In this document: piece after piece, positions 1 to 14,100 of the stretch
Layout of the letters: the number at the start of each line of letters is the position of its first letter
Position numbering within the stretch: the first letter of the stretch is position 1
NCBI GenBank assembly: GCA_963921795.1
Contig: OY997653.1
Coordinates: forward strand, 7,545,651 to 7,609,650
Length of the DNA: 64,000 nt
Source: Nannobrachium achirus
Lineage: Eukaryota; Chordata; Actinopteri; Myctophiformes; Myctophidae
Direction of reading: 5' to 3'
Program-made: the position numbers and the translations under genes
Notes under the pieces: generated by a model
Told to the model about the DNA's origin: nothing
Databases searched by the model: none
What the model saw: the letters and a program-made list of their open reading frames with translations, nothing else

Positions 1-310
1 TTACACATGTTCTATTGAAGCCCAAATCTAATGATAGGATAAATATATATATAAATATATACATGTTTTCCTTTGTAAGAGGGGTAGTGTGGCTTTCGAT
101 AGAAGCATAGATTTTTATATGTAATTTAAGTACAAAATATGATATCACAATGATCAAGACATCTTACACATGTTCTATTGAAGCCCAAATCTAATGATAG
201 GATAAATATATATATAAATATATACATGTTTTCCTTTGTAAGAGGGGTAGTGTGGCTTTCGATAGAAGCATAGATTTTTATGTGTAATTTAAGTACAAAA
301 TATGATTTTG
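1..310. repeat. Tandem duplication, period 163 bp
   Basis: Two head-to-tail copies, the first from base 1 and the second from base 164, begin with TTACACATGTTCTATTG and stay nearly identical for about 145 bp. The copy may extend left of the window. No coding content was seen. Confidence 0.85.
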
Positions 311-1389
311 GCCCCCATAAGAAGGTAAAATTAAACAAAATGGATGGCACCAGTTTTGTAGATTTTTAATAAAGGGTGGCATTCAGTGAGTTTTAATATA
401 GTTAGTGTGGCCAACAGGGGCAACACACTATAGTTGTACTTCTTTCTTTCTTTATAGACAATCCAGACTATAGGAAATTTACTTAACACTTATGTTGCAA
501 TGATTTTTTCTCTTCAATGTCTCGCGTTGCCATGGTTACCATAGACTTCCATGTAATTGTGCAAGTGTGTAAAAAGTGCACGCCCATGCCTAGATGATGC
601 ACCACGTGTGTAGATGCTGTTCACAGCTTTCAAACAAAAAAATCCGCTTGGAAATCCGTTCAGGCATTCATGATTTATCAGCCATTATGTTTTCTACAGA
701 TGTAAACAAACATGGCTGCCATGTTTGAAAGAATGGGTTGGTATGGGGGTTAAACATGCAATTTCGCGATCGCGATCATGCCTAATACATTTCTGGAGGT
801 CCAAAAAAAAAAAAATTTTTTAAAGATTTTGAATTTTTTTATTTTTATTTTTTCAAAAACGGCCCAAACTCGGGAAACTCGGGGTTGGCACAGCACTAGT
901 ACCAATACAAACTCGGGAAACTCGGGGTTGGCACCATATGTGTTAACTATATGTAGGTCAAGCTTCACATGATTAGTGGGGTAGCCCAACAGGGCTTCAC
1001 ATGACAATTTGGCTATCCAGACAATAAATAGGCAACTACACTCGCACTTTCCTGGAATTGCATTCGTTCTAGTTAAAGGTTATTATAGTTAAAGGTAGAG
1101 TTATGTGATATTTATGGGTTAAAACAAAAAGTTTCAGCCCGTTTTATTTCTCGATAGCGACCGCTGAGCCAGATCTTATCCCTTACATATTGCTTTAACC
1201 TTCCGACAGGCTGATAACCCCTGAGGCGAAGCGGAGGGGGTTAACATCAGACTTTATCTGGCTTATTGCACGGCTACTCAATAGAATTAAAACTATTAAA
1301 ATTATAGATATATATTCTTTTTTGATTTTTAATTTTTCAAAAACAACTAGAATTAAAAAATATAATGGAAAACCCAAAACTATTCTCAC
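311..1389. other. hsf2 3' intron, mostly unrecognised
   Basis: No hsf2 exon was found here, so the C-terminal exon(s) should lie left of the window. A 26-bp phrase starting AAACTCGGGAAACTCGGGG occurs twice (about 867-893 and 910-936). The part at about 1150-1200 resembles 59247-59290, so it is probably an old repeat. Confidence 0.5.
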
Positions 1390-1482
1390 CTGGGTCTGTA
1401 GGAAGCGCTGTAGAGGAGTCCACAGCGCTGCCATCCAGGAAGGCCAGGAGGGGGCAGTGTGTGTACTGGATCAGCTGTTTAT
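1390..1482 (-). CDS. hsf2: hsf2 coding exon 13
   Basis: It encodes [18 protein letters not shown] and a Ser/Thr-rich tail ending ALPTDP. The acceptor TTCCAG is before 1482 and the donor GTGAGA follows 1390. The first codon is split with exon 12. This is the best single marker for HSF2 identity. Confidence 0.92.
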
Positions 1483-4400
1483 CTGGAACACATGTTATTA
1501 ACATGTTATTAACACACACACAAGTCTGTCAGTCGATTACAATATTTAATCCGATTAATCGCATGGTTGTCCATAGTTAATCATGATTAATCACAAATTA
1601 ATCGCATAATTTTGTATCTGTTCTAAAACTACCTTAAATAGATATTAATACTCATATCAACATGGGAGAATACAAATACTTGCAAATGCTGCATGTTTAT
1701 TATTATTGGAATAATGACACATACTGTCCAGAACAGGCCTAACAAACATATGAGAAAATATCTGTTTCCATTAGGACAGATTTAATATTGAAAGGACCAC
1801 CGCTCATCTGCCAATAGATTTAGGTGAGGTGCTGGATGCCTGAAGAAGCTCTATGACCAAAAGCTTGCACTTTATTTAACTGAAAATAAATAACTTGATT
1901 TTGCACAGTTTTGAGTGTGCGGAGGCTCCCTTTAATTTTTCATTAGGACAGATTTTAAAAAAAAATGTTATACTTGGTATTTAATCACTCAAACCCTACT
2001 CAGAGCTAACGCGGACAGTTTATGATGGCAGATGGGCGGACCCTGCGAATCTCTCCGGGAGTCTCCGGCCAATAGCATGTGTTCTCCGCCCCCCACCCCC
2101 CCTCTGCTCCTCTGCTCAGCGCAGAGAACGCTGCTGCGTCACGACGTCAAAAAACCCTGCATATTATGATGTAGAGACACTGTGATGGCTCGTTGGAGGA
2201 GAAGTGTGGCACAAGGCATTATGCCAAGTTCCCTGGCTGCTGTTGTATGCAGGCGGTGGTCACTGACAGCGTGTTGGTACGGGGGACTGGGGACTGGAGC
2301 CCTGGGTATGTGCTCTTGTACAAGGTAGAACCGCTCCTGTTTTTTGGGAGCGTGTGTGTGTGTCTGGGGCTCGCGCTGTCTGCTGCCGCACGCTGTTCTC
2401 GGCCGTGCGCTGTGCGCGACGCCGTCAGCGGTAATGATTGTGGTTGTCCGCTCTTTGCTGCAAAATCTCCGCCGTTTTGTCGGTCTCATATAGCCCTGCT
2501 GCTAGCCTGGCCGCATCTCGACTCGCACTAACCGTTGTCAGTGCATTCGCTTCCTCACTCTCTAAAGTACGGAGCGCACCAAGGCTCAAACATCACTGCG
2601 TTAGGGTTACTATAGGGGTGCCTCGAATGAAAACAATATTTATAGGGGCGCCCTGAGACTAAAAGGTTTGGGAACCCCTAGACACACCCACGTTGCACTG
2701 AGTTCTACACCAAATCTCTCCACCAAAAATAGACAATCTAGAAGCTCACAAGTCACAACGCGTTGGGACCAGGTTAAAAACATGAGGTGACCAGGCTAAA
2801 TTATCATCATCATCATCATGTTATTTCTGTTTTCAAACACATTGAGGTCAGACGTCTCACCTGTGTTGTCTTCTGTCTCCAGCCTGTCTCTGTTCAGCTG
2901 TTCACCGTTGTCCTTAGAAACCACTAAGTCCTACGATAACAAACACACACCATGTACAGTAATTGTGATATAGAATGGCAGAGTAAGGCATTCATTATGA
3001 AATAAGTTAAAAAAAACAAGAGAAGAGATCTCTGTCCTTTAGTATACAGTATGTAATGTGATCCTCTGGAGTGAGAGTAGAAATATAGTTAATAGTTAAA
3101 TTACCTCACCAGGTTTACAGAACAACATGGTATTAAATAGTTAAAGATATATTAAAGGCCTAACATTATTTAACGCTTTAGATATTGAAAAATAGCAGAT
3201 ATACAAGCTCACATGTTTGCAAATCTTTGAATATACAGTATGTATTTTTTAAGCGAACATTTGTAACTTGTAACATTTTGCTTCTGGGTGGTCCCTGGAG
3301 CTAGATATTCTGAGATGGGGGGTCGGTGGCCAAATAAATATGAAAAGGTTTGAGAACCACTGACATAGTAGTCTCTCAAGAACAGACTAACTGAGCTCCA
3401 GTTAAGTGAAAAGGACCTTTTCTTTGACGATGGCTAAGCCAGATTGCTGACAGAAACATATGTTTTTCAAAAAACCTTAGGAGGATTCAAAAGACACTTA
3501 TAGAATCGGGTCAAAATTATAATTTTCACGATTTAAAAAAAATAGCAGATTTACAAGCTCGCAGCGCGGCACTCAGTGCCACGCTGTGAGCTTGTATATC
3601 TGGTATTTTTCAATAGTTAAAGCATAAAATAATGATACACAACGTTCTAAATGGGTTACAGAACAACATGGTATTAGGGTATTGGGTGGTAGGTAGGTAG
3701 GTACAGTATGTTGATATAATTACCTCATCAGTGAAAGGTTTACAGAACAACATGGCCTGGAAGTCTTCCAGACTGCAATCAATGCTGTCCAGATAGTCCA
3801 TCAACTCCACCCTGAAAATATATTTAAATTAATATAAAACACATTTATATGAATATAAAACAATCAACGCTGTCCAGATAGTCCATCAACTCCACCCTGA
3901 AAATATCATGTTTAAATTAATATAAAACACATTTATATGAATATAAAACAATAAATGGTGTCCAGATAGTCCATCAACGCCACCCTGAAAATACATTTAT
4001 ATCAAATAAATTTATATGGATATCACTCAAAGCTGTCAATAACTCTACCCAGAAAATATTATATTTATATTAATATAGTCCATCAACTCCTCTTCATTAA
4101 CAGGTGAAGACATTAGGGACATGAGGTCAGCAGTAGGGCTGTCACGATATGACATTTTACATGACGATTAATTGTCACTCAAATAATTGACGATTAACGA
4201 TTTAATTGTGTTTTTGTCGTTGATAATTACATTTCTGTTTGGCTTTTAGGCTTTGAAGTTGTACATGGTAGATATGACACATAACCTAAATATACAAAGA
4301 AATTACTGACATATTTGACAACTTACTACTTAAAAAATAACTTTGATAGTGGAAATAGCCGATCTACAAGCTCACACGCGTTGTGAGCTTGTAGATCTGC

Positions 4401-5382
4401 TATTTCCACTATTTTTGACTATTTTTTAAATATATGAACGTTTTTCAACATGGAAACGATTATGACGATTATGAAAAATAATCACGATTATGTCAAATAA
4501 TCCCGATTAGACGATTATGTAATAATTGTGACAGCCTTAGTCAGCAGCGCACACCTTGTGGCGTGCTCTGCTTGCACACAAGTAGGCCATGTGTGGCTTG
4601 CTTGAGCGTGAGGCGCAAGTTGGGTTCTAGCAGGGTGTGCTTTAGGAGGGGCGTGGCTATCTTGTGATGCTTCTGAAGTCTGAACACTTCTTCTTCATGT
4701 GATTTATTTTTGGCAAGCTCAAGAAGCTCATGTCCCAAGTATCCCTGCGGTTGCACATGACCGTTGACAGCCAATAGCATAATCCGAGGCACCCCTACAT
4801 TATAATTTTCACTCCACGCACCTTATCTTTATAGCATATTGTCGTTGTCGGGTGAAAACCTTGTATGTCCAAAACCGTTCGTTTTGTATTTATCATCTAT
4901 AAAATGTACTAAACTAGTGAAAGCAGCCGATCTACAAGCACACAAAAGCACACATCGCGAGGCGTTGTGTGCTTGTAGATCGGCTGTTTTCACTAGTTTT
5001 GTGCAACAGTCTTGTATGATGAAGCAGGGCTTTGCTTTACCAAAAGAAGTACACATTTGAAACTTGGAGATACAAGGTTTTTAGTGATTATGTTGCGAGG
5101 AAAATGTTGAGATAATAGCCATGTTGGTTAGAACTGACTGAAAATAACGTTGTACTTCAAGTTTAAAATGATACTAAATATTTTTTCAAGTGTCTAAATG
5201 AATACCAAATATTATCAAATGATCTCGCGGCACCCCTGGACTGCCGTCACAGCACCCCAGGGTGCCCCGTCACCCACTTTGAAAACCCCTGCACTATACT
5301 GTATGAAGTTTGAGTTCATGTATAGCACACAAACCTCTCCAATTTCAGTGAGTGTGTGTGCGTGCGCGTGCATATGCGATTA

Positions 5383-5447
<65 letters not shown>

Positions 5448-8400
5448 GTGTATCTTACTTCCCCAGCAGGCTGATGTTCTGTGAGAGAGCAGCGCTCTCG
5501 TTCATTATGGACTCCATCAGTATGAAGGGGTCTTCAGAGACCAGCCCCCCCGAGGGCTTGTTGATCTGTTGTAGAGAGCTGCTGGATGAGGGCTTGTTGA
5601 TCTGTAGAGAGCTGCTAGATGAGGGCTTGTTGATTTGTAGAGAGCTGCTAGATGAGGGCTTGTTGATCTGTAGAGAGCTGCTAGATGAGGGCTTGTTGAT
5701 CTGTTGTAGAGAGCTGCTGGATGAGGGCTTGTTGATCTGTTGTAGAGAGCTACTAGATGAGGGCTTGTTGATCTGCAGACCGGACTCCAGGACTGTCAGG
5801 ATTACAAAACCTAAGTTAACGATTAAGGGCGGATTCACACTGCAGTCCGATTGATTTGAACTGTTGCCTGGTCTCCGCTGACCAGTATTCACATTGGCCA
5901 AGATTCTTCTGTGCCTGGACTCCCTAGAGTACACTTCATTCAACTGTAATTGTATTTGTGTGCCTCCCGGGGGCGCTGTTGACTATGGGGCTTTGGGAGA
6001 TAGAAAACGTCATGTCACAGAAGAAGAGTATCTTGTCAGAATGTAGAGCGAATATTAAAGTTTTACTGTGTTCCTGACGTTATCTTGAGTTGTAACAATA
6101 ACAGAACAACAATACACAACCAAAAGCAGTTTGTGCTTACTGTCTTTGAAACATCACAATGTAACGCCGTCTGTAATCATCGCACCACAGTAACGTCACT
6201 GTTGCATCCTTGATATCTTAATAGTGACGTCGCGGATCAATCCTTGTTATTTTCATCACAGCAGAAGCGACACCACTTCCTTGGTTTATGGAACGGTAGC
6301 TTCACATTGCAGCGCACCGTTCTCAAGGACGCATCATGCAGACTCTAGACCAGGGGTTCCCAAACTTTTTTGTCTCAGGGCACCCCATGAATATTTGTTT
6401 TAATCCGAGGCACCCTTTCATTATAATTTTCATTCACAGCACCTTATATTTATAGCATTATCATTGTTGTCGGGTGGAAACCTTGTATGTCCAAAACCGT
6501 TCGTTTTGCATTTATCATCTATAAAATTAACTAAACTAGTGAAAACAGCATATCTACAAGCACACAACGCCTCGCATCGTTGTGTGCTTGTAGATCGGCT
6601 GTTTTCACTAGTTTTGTGCAACAGTCTTGTATGATGAAGCAGGGCTTTGCTTTACCAAAAGACGTACAGCGTACACATTTGAAACTTGGAGATACGAGGT
6701 TTCCGCCCGACAGTGACGATATTTTAGTGATTATGTTGCGACGGAAACATTGAGATAACAGCCATTTTGGTAGAACTGACTGAAAATAACTTTGTACTTC
6801 AAGCTTAAAATGATACTAAATATTTTTTCAAGTGTCCAAATAAATTCCAACTATTATCAAATGATCTCGTGGCACCCCTGGAATGCTGTCGCGGCACCCC
6901 AGGGTGCCCCGTCACCCACTTTGAAGACCCCTGCTCTAGACTACCTCCGGAGGTGGTCTCGGGGCCGGAGTTTCTGAGGACAGTACGCATGCTTCACACT
7001 GTCAAAACATCTGCCAAGTAGCCTCGAGAACGCACTTGAGACCGCAGTGTGAATCCACCGATTAACTGTCATACAAACCGTTAAATAAAAACCATTTGGT
7101 TGTCTTTCTGAAATTACGTTTCTTGTGAATTGTGTAAATCTCAAAGAAACATGTATTAATGTCAGGCCGCGATGGGTGGAGTCGGGGGGGAAGCGAAGGT
7201 CGCTTCACTTGGATTCTTCCAACTGGGGCGCAGATACCGAGGTGACCGTTCACATTATTTGCGTCGCCCCGTTCACGCCACGCGTCGTTTCGTCTTTGCG
7301 TTCACTTTGTATGTAATCCAGGGTTCCCACATATTTTTACCAATTAATTTCCAAAACTTTTCCAGAATATTTAACCCAATTTCCAGGACTATATAACAAT
7401 AATTCAGCTCAATAACGAGTCACTTACTCCTATGCGCAATGCCCAAAGACAGGTAGTGTATGCCAGTGGTTCTCGACCTTTTCAGGCCGTGACCCCCAAA
7501 ATAATCATGCTGGGAGCACTAAGAGTTGAGGAATTTTGTATAACACTGTTCTATTGTGAAAATAGCAGATCTACATGCTCACGAGGCGTTGTGAGCATGT
7601 AGATCGGCTATTTTCACAATTTCTGCCTCTAATTTTGACAATTTGGCCAAGGTTTAAGTTGTCATTTCAGAGGTATTAACAAAATCAATAACCAAAGACA
7701 ATGCATAGCTATTTGTCCAGGACCTTCCAATTCCAAAACTTTTCCAGTACTGGAAAAATATTTTTCTAATTTCAAAATATTTCCAGGAATTTCATGACCG
7801 TGGGAACCCTCTATGTAATCTTTGTATGTAATCTTTGTATGTAATCGCGCCGCTCAGACTATCCAGGTTTGAAGGCAGCATAAGAGGTGTAATGACTGTT
7901 ACCTCTGCTCTCCTCCTGGTCTTCAGGATGGTGTGAAGGTGGGTTACTGCTGTCCTCTGCTGCTTCCACCTCCTCCAAACCAACCTCCACGATCTCCACA
8001 TCTCTATAGGGAACAAAATGACACATAACACCCTCTACACATCTCTACAGGGAACAAAATGACACATAACACCCTCTACACATCTCTACAGGGAAAATTG
8101 GAGGAAGGGACACCAACATCATTTTCGCTATCTCGCAATTTCAACTGTCAGATTGGTCGCACCATGGGAGCCAAACTGCAGCCCGAAGTTCAGTAGAACG
8201 CACTGGAGTCAGTGGAAGTTTAGTAGAACGCACTGGAGTCAGTGGAAGTTCAGTAGAACGCACTGGAGTCAGTGGAAGTTCAGTAGAACACACTGGAGTA
8301 GAACGCACTGGAGTCAGTGGAAGTTCACTAGAACGCACTGGAGTCAGTGGAAGTTCAGTAGAACGCACTGGAGTCAGTGTAAGTTCACTAGAACGCACTG

Positions 8401-8862
8401 GAGTCAGTGGAAGTTCAGTAGAACACACTGGAGTCAGTGTAAGTTCACTAGAACGCACTGGAGTCAGTGGAAGTTCAGTAGAACGCACTGGAGTCAGTGG
8501 AAGACTGTGGAGCAGCTCATGAACAAACACTATTTATGAACAATTGAGACCTTTGTAAATAACTCAACTCAGGAAAATAAAAGAAGATTCCTTTATCTGC
8601 GGTGTTGATTGTCGATGTGCAAGAAGGATTCAAAAGACACTTATAGAATCGGGTCAAAATTAAAATGTTCACGATTTTTCAAAAAGATCTACAAGCTCGC
8701 AGCTAGGCACTCTGTGCCGCGCTGTGAGCATGTATATCTGCTATTTTTCAATAGTTAAAGCATAAAATAATGATACACAATAATGTGTTCCCATTCTAAA
8801 TGGGTTAACTTCCTTGCATCTCTACGGGAACAGAATTACACATACCACCCTCTCTACATCTC

Positions 8863-8906
<44 letters not shown>

Positions 8907-10669
8907 TGTCTCACCCCTCATCCAGGACCCTCAGGGTTCTCTCTGTGATGTCATCATCCGTCACGTCTCCTGGCTCCTCCCCCTGGGTGACGTCACATAT
9001 GATGACATCCTCTGTTAGCTCCGCCCCCTTCAGAGACTGAGGAGGTGAACATAAACACAGCGTCATAAATATACACTTTACACATGAGGACATATATACA
9101 AATACTACATATATACAAAGTTTTACAAACACAACATAATATATAATATATAAATCAGGAAATAAGCGACCGCCAAGTTGCATACAAGGCAAGGCAATGG
9201 TAGCCAATCAGGAGGTAATATGGGAAATGGGACAGATCCATGTTAATGACATGACTTTAGAGATACTGTGTACCGCTTTGCGGGATTTTAGGGCAAAACC
9301 TGTAGGAGCAGTGTCCAAAAAAAGTGTTTTACAAAAATCGGCCTGATGGTGGCGCTAGAAGAGGGCCATGTGAGAAATGAGGGGTGGAGGTTGTGGTTTT
9401 GGCAGCCAAGGAGTGAGTGTGCAAAGTTTGGCATGGATAGGGGCAACGGTGGCGGAGATATGAGTAAGAAACACATGTAAACACTAGAACAGTGTTTCTC
9501 AACCTTTTTTCTGCATGGGTACACTTTTCATGTCCCAAGAATCCATGGGCACACTAGTCTCGCGTAGCCAGACAACTATTCCACAATTAGAATGCTATAT
9601 AGAGTCTGGAACAGCAGCTCCCGAACGGCGAGTATAGGAAACGGGCATTACCGTTCAAGAAAATATATTTTAAAATGTAATTTCTGCTAAGCAGCAAGCT
9701 AAACATGCTTATATGATTTTTATTTATATAATGATAAATGTGTGCGATGTGAGATGGAAACGGAAGTGACGAGGAGGCTTCACTTCCGCTTTATCTCGCA
9801 CTCATCGTTTCTATTCCGGTTTGCCAGACTGTATGCCGGGAGCACTTGGCCAAATCGCGGAGGCAACAGTCTGGCCACGCGAGACTATGGGCACACCAAC
9901 ATAATACGGGGGTGTAAATATTGTCACTGTCGGTAAGAAACCTTTCAAATTTGTATGTTTCTTCGCAAAGTAAAGCCCTGTTTCATCATAAAAGGCTGTC
10001 GCACAACAGTAGTGAAAACAGCAGATCTACAAGCACACAACGCCTCGCGGTGCAAGGCATTGTGTGCTTGTAGATCGGCTGTTTTTTAAGGGAATCTTCA
10101 TCGCTTCCGTGTTCATTGCTTCCGCGTGCATCACACATACGGAAGTCGGTAAGCCAATCAGAGGCAGGTTTGGGGGGGTCTTTACGTACGCAGCCTGTAA
10201 GAACAGCTGAGCAGCGCAACATCGGAACTGGCTCTGTTGAATTGAATTGTAGTCCTTGGATAAGTCCCGGAAAAGACACGCTGTGATTGGCCAGTAGTCA
10301 CTTTGACTGACAGCGTTCCCTTAGTTTTTCCAGGAAGTCCGGACTAGAACTTTTGCACATCGCTCCAATGTGCAAAAGTCGAACGAGGCATCTAGCTCTT
10401 TATATCTGTGAGTGCGCATACAACATTTTACACTGATCGGTGCTGTTATAGGTAACAACCCGAATCGACCTGTTGTAGCGCTACCATGAGGCTGATTTGT
10501 AAGGTTTCATGTGGCATTTTGTCAATTGACACTGGGTGAAAAAAATGGGTTACAAAATCGTGGGATAAAAATGAAGTTAAAATAAAAAAGGCACACACCT
10601 GATCCTGGTAGATCTGATGGATATATTTAGGTTTCTTTCCACTGCTGTTCATCAGAATGGGTCTGAAGG

Positions 10670-10753
<84 letters not shown>

Positions 10754-11096
10754 TGCACACAGTATAAGTGCTAAACAGTAGGGCATTCACGAATAGTGAT
10801 TTTTAGTATTCGAATTATTCGACCTCAAAGAATTCGAATAGTCGAATATTCGACAGGACTGGCCAAACTGGCCAAACTGTCAAATATTAAGTAAGCAAGA
10901 GGCGAACATTGCGTTGCGAGGCGTTGTGAGCATGTAGATCTGCTATTTCCACAATATATGTCTGCGGAACCGAGTCACATTAAATGTAATACCTACAATT
11001 CCAAGTGATTGTCCCCAGTTTATTTTGAGGGTCACAGAAACTCACTCTTGACTTCCTATCTAGACAAGCTTTATAAACCATGAAGAAATATATATA

Positions 11097-11174
<78 letters not shown>

Positions 11175-14100
11175 TTAACTCTCCCCACGCTTTGAACGTT
11201 AACGTTCGCCCCATTTTTTACAGAACCTCGATGCCAATACGGCGCTCGTTCGGTTCGTTCGTCTGATGACTGTAAGCTGATGAGGGGTCGCGCGGCCGTC
11301 TACTGTAAACACATTTTCCGCGGTGATGGTGTAAAAAATCCATTATGCGTTAGATCAACGGAGAACAATTCACTTCCTTGTTGATTTCCTCTGGCTGTAA
11401 GGCTCTGTGGCCAGTGACTGGTCTTCTTCTTCTTCAACACATAACAGGCAAATTCACATTCATTCTCGCATGACGCCGCCCTCTGCTGCCTGGCAGACCA
11501 AAGTGCACTATTGCACAATAAAAAAAAAAAAAAAAAAAAAATGTCTGTCTATCTACTATAACGTCGCAAAGGTAAGCCGCTTTTTGATGGCACCAGACCC
11601 AATAAATAAATAAATAATCTGGCAGTAGGAGAGTTAAGAGAAAACAATAAAATATTCGACTTCGGTGAACAATGTCGAATAGTGACTTTGATATTCGAAT
11701 ATTTGGTGAATGCCCTACTAAACAGACAATGTCTTATACTCTGTGTCCAGTGACCGGTCTGATAACAGGACCCCAGGGCGACCCTAGCATGACCCCTGGG
11801 GGCCACATGTGACCCCTGAAGAGAAGGCTAGTTTTAAACAACAATGTCATCTGGAGATAGATTCTGAGATGAAGCCATTTTCTTGCAACGGTGGATTACA
11901 CTTCCTGATTCCGTTTTCTCCCCATGCATTGTGGGAATTTGAGTTTACAATAGAACACGTTATATCCCGACTTAAGTCGGGAAAAGCAGTCGGGATAGGC
12001 ATCTTGTGGTTTAAGAGTTTAAAGAATATTTTGATTAGCGCGATTAATTTTGACAAAATAATATAATGTTCATATCATCTCATCCCGTCATCAAAGACAG
12101 ATTATCACATCCGAGTTATTCGATTATAATTTAGATTATAATTTATCATATCAGAGATATTACCTTTTAATTAGATATAGATAGATTATCATAATAATCT
12201 ATTGGCCACTAGAGTTATTAGATATATATAGATTATACTGTAATGTACAGATTATAATTTATAGAGTATAATGTATCATATCAGAGATATTACCTTTTAA
12301 TTAATTAGATATAGATAGATTATAGATTATTATTTATAGATTATAATATATATATATTATAGTGTATAGATTATAATGTATCATATCAGAGATATTACCT
12401 TTTTCGCTTCAGGTTGAGGATGTGGTTGTTCTGGACCAATGTCACGATGAAGTGAATCAGCTGGAAATTAAATCAATGATTACATTATAAAACATGTATG
12501 TTTATATATGGTTATATTATAAAATATGCCAGCTGTCTTTGTTTTGTTTTTTCCCCTTAACTGTTCAGTAGTCACAGAATATATTTAGATATATTGTTAT
12601 TATAATTATTATAATTCATACGTACCTTCTTAATGAGTTGCTGTTGGTGAGCATGTTTCTGGCGTAGGTCTGAAATCTCCCTCCACAGCGCCTCATTCTC
12701 CCTAGTGGACAGACACAATAATTACATCTGCATTTACACTTAGTAATTAGCTTTAATTAGCTTACATAATTAGCTTTATAGCCATGATATCACCTTTGGG
12801 GGCAAAACCACAAACACTACCCTAACACTAAGCCTAATCCAAAACCACAACAATCCAATGTGTCAAGTAATATTCTATGATCTATTCTAAAACATCGTAC
12901 CATGCTGTTCATCTCTGTCAGTCTCTGTCATCCATTGATCTGACATTTGTGTCAGTGCTTTAATTTGAATGTTGAATGACCTCTATATGCCTGTTGATAC
13001 TCATTGTTAACAGAGAAATAGCTTTGTATTTGGTTGAATTCTTTCTAGTAGCTATTTATTAGGGCATTCACAAATAGTGATTTTTAGTATTCGAATTATT
13101 CGACCTCAAAGTATTCGAATAGTCGAATATTCGACAGGACTGGCCAAACTGTCAAATGTTAAGTAAGCAAGAGGCGAACATTGTGAAAATAGCAGATCTA
13201 CATGCTCACAACGCCTCGCGTTGTGAGCACGTAGATCTGCTATTTTCACAATATTTATCTGCGGAACCGAGTCACATAATCACATGTAATACCTACAATT
13301 CCAAGTGCTTGTCAGGGTGGGGGTCCCCAGTTCAAATATTTTTATTTTGGGGGTCGCGGCCTAAAAAGGTTTGAGAACCCCTGGTATAGAGCATTAACAA
13401 ATTCATTTGCATTGACTGCTCATTCTTATGACTTCCTATCAAGCCAAGTTTTATAAACTATATATTGTTTAAAGAGAAAACAATAAAAAATTAAATAAAA
13501 CAAATAAGCGAATATTCGACTTTGGTGAACAACGTCGAATAGTGACTTTGATATTTGAATATTCAAATATTTGGTGAATGCCCTAGTACTTATTGGTCTG
13601 CTGTTTGAGCCAGTGAAAGAGTTATATTGGAATAGCTTTGGCTACTTTCCAGCCTTGATGATGTAAAACTACAAACTTTATGAACTTCATTCTCTCTGGT
13701 GGACAATGTTGATGAACTGAACACATATGACCACAATGGAAACAAGTCCCCAGTCCCCAATGTCTGACTGTACCTCTGTTTACTATTTACTAGTAAGACG
13801 CCTCAGGGCGACATGCATGCCAATTCTTCAGTGATGTATATCGGACCAGTTACCCATGTATGGAGACCCCTGGTAGCCATATATGGAGATCTATGTACAT
13901 AGCCGGGGAGCTACTGCATAGATATAGAAAGGTAGACGCCTCCTTCGACTCTGATGCATGTGCATCGAGGGACTAAGGGAATCATGTGTGCATTGCTTCC
14001 ACGTGCGTCACACATAGGGAAGTTGCTAGGCCAATCAGAGGTAGGTGGGGGCGGGTCTTTACGTACGCAGCCTGTAAGAACAGCTGAGCCGCGCAACATC

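Noticed and set aside
8141-8539. Two overlapping ORFs of about 128 codons on opposite strands
   Set aside because: They arise from the stop-free 30-bp minisatellite in an hsf2 intron and do not join to exons in frame.
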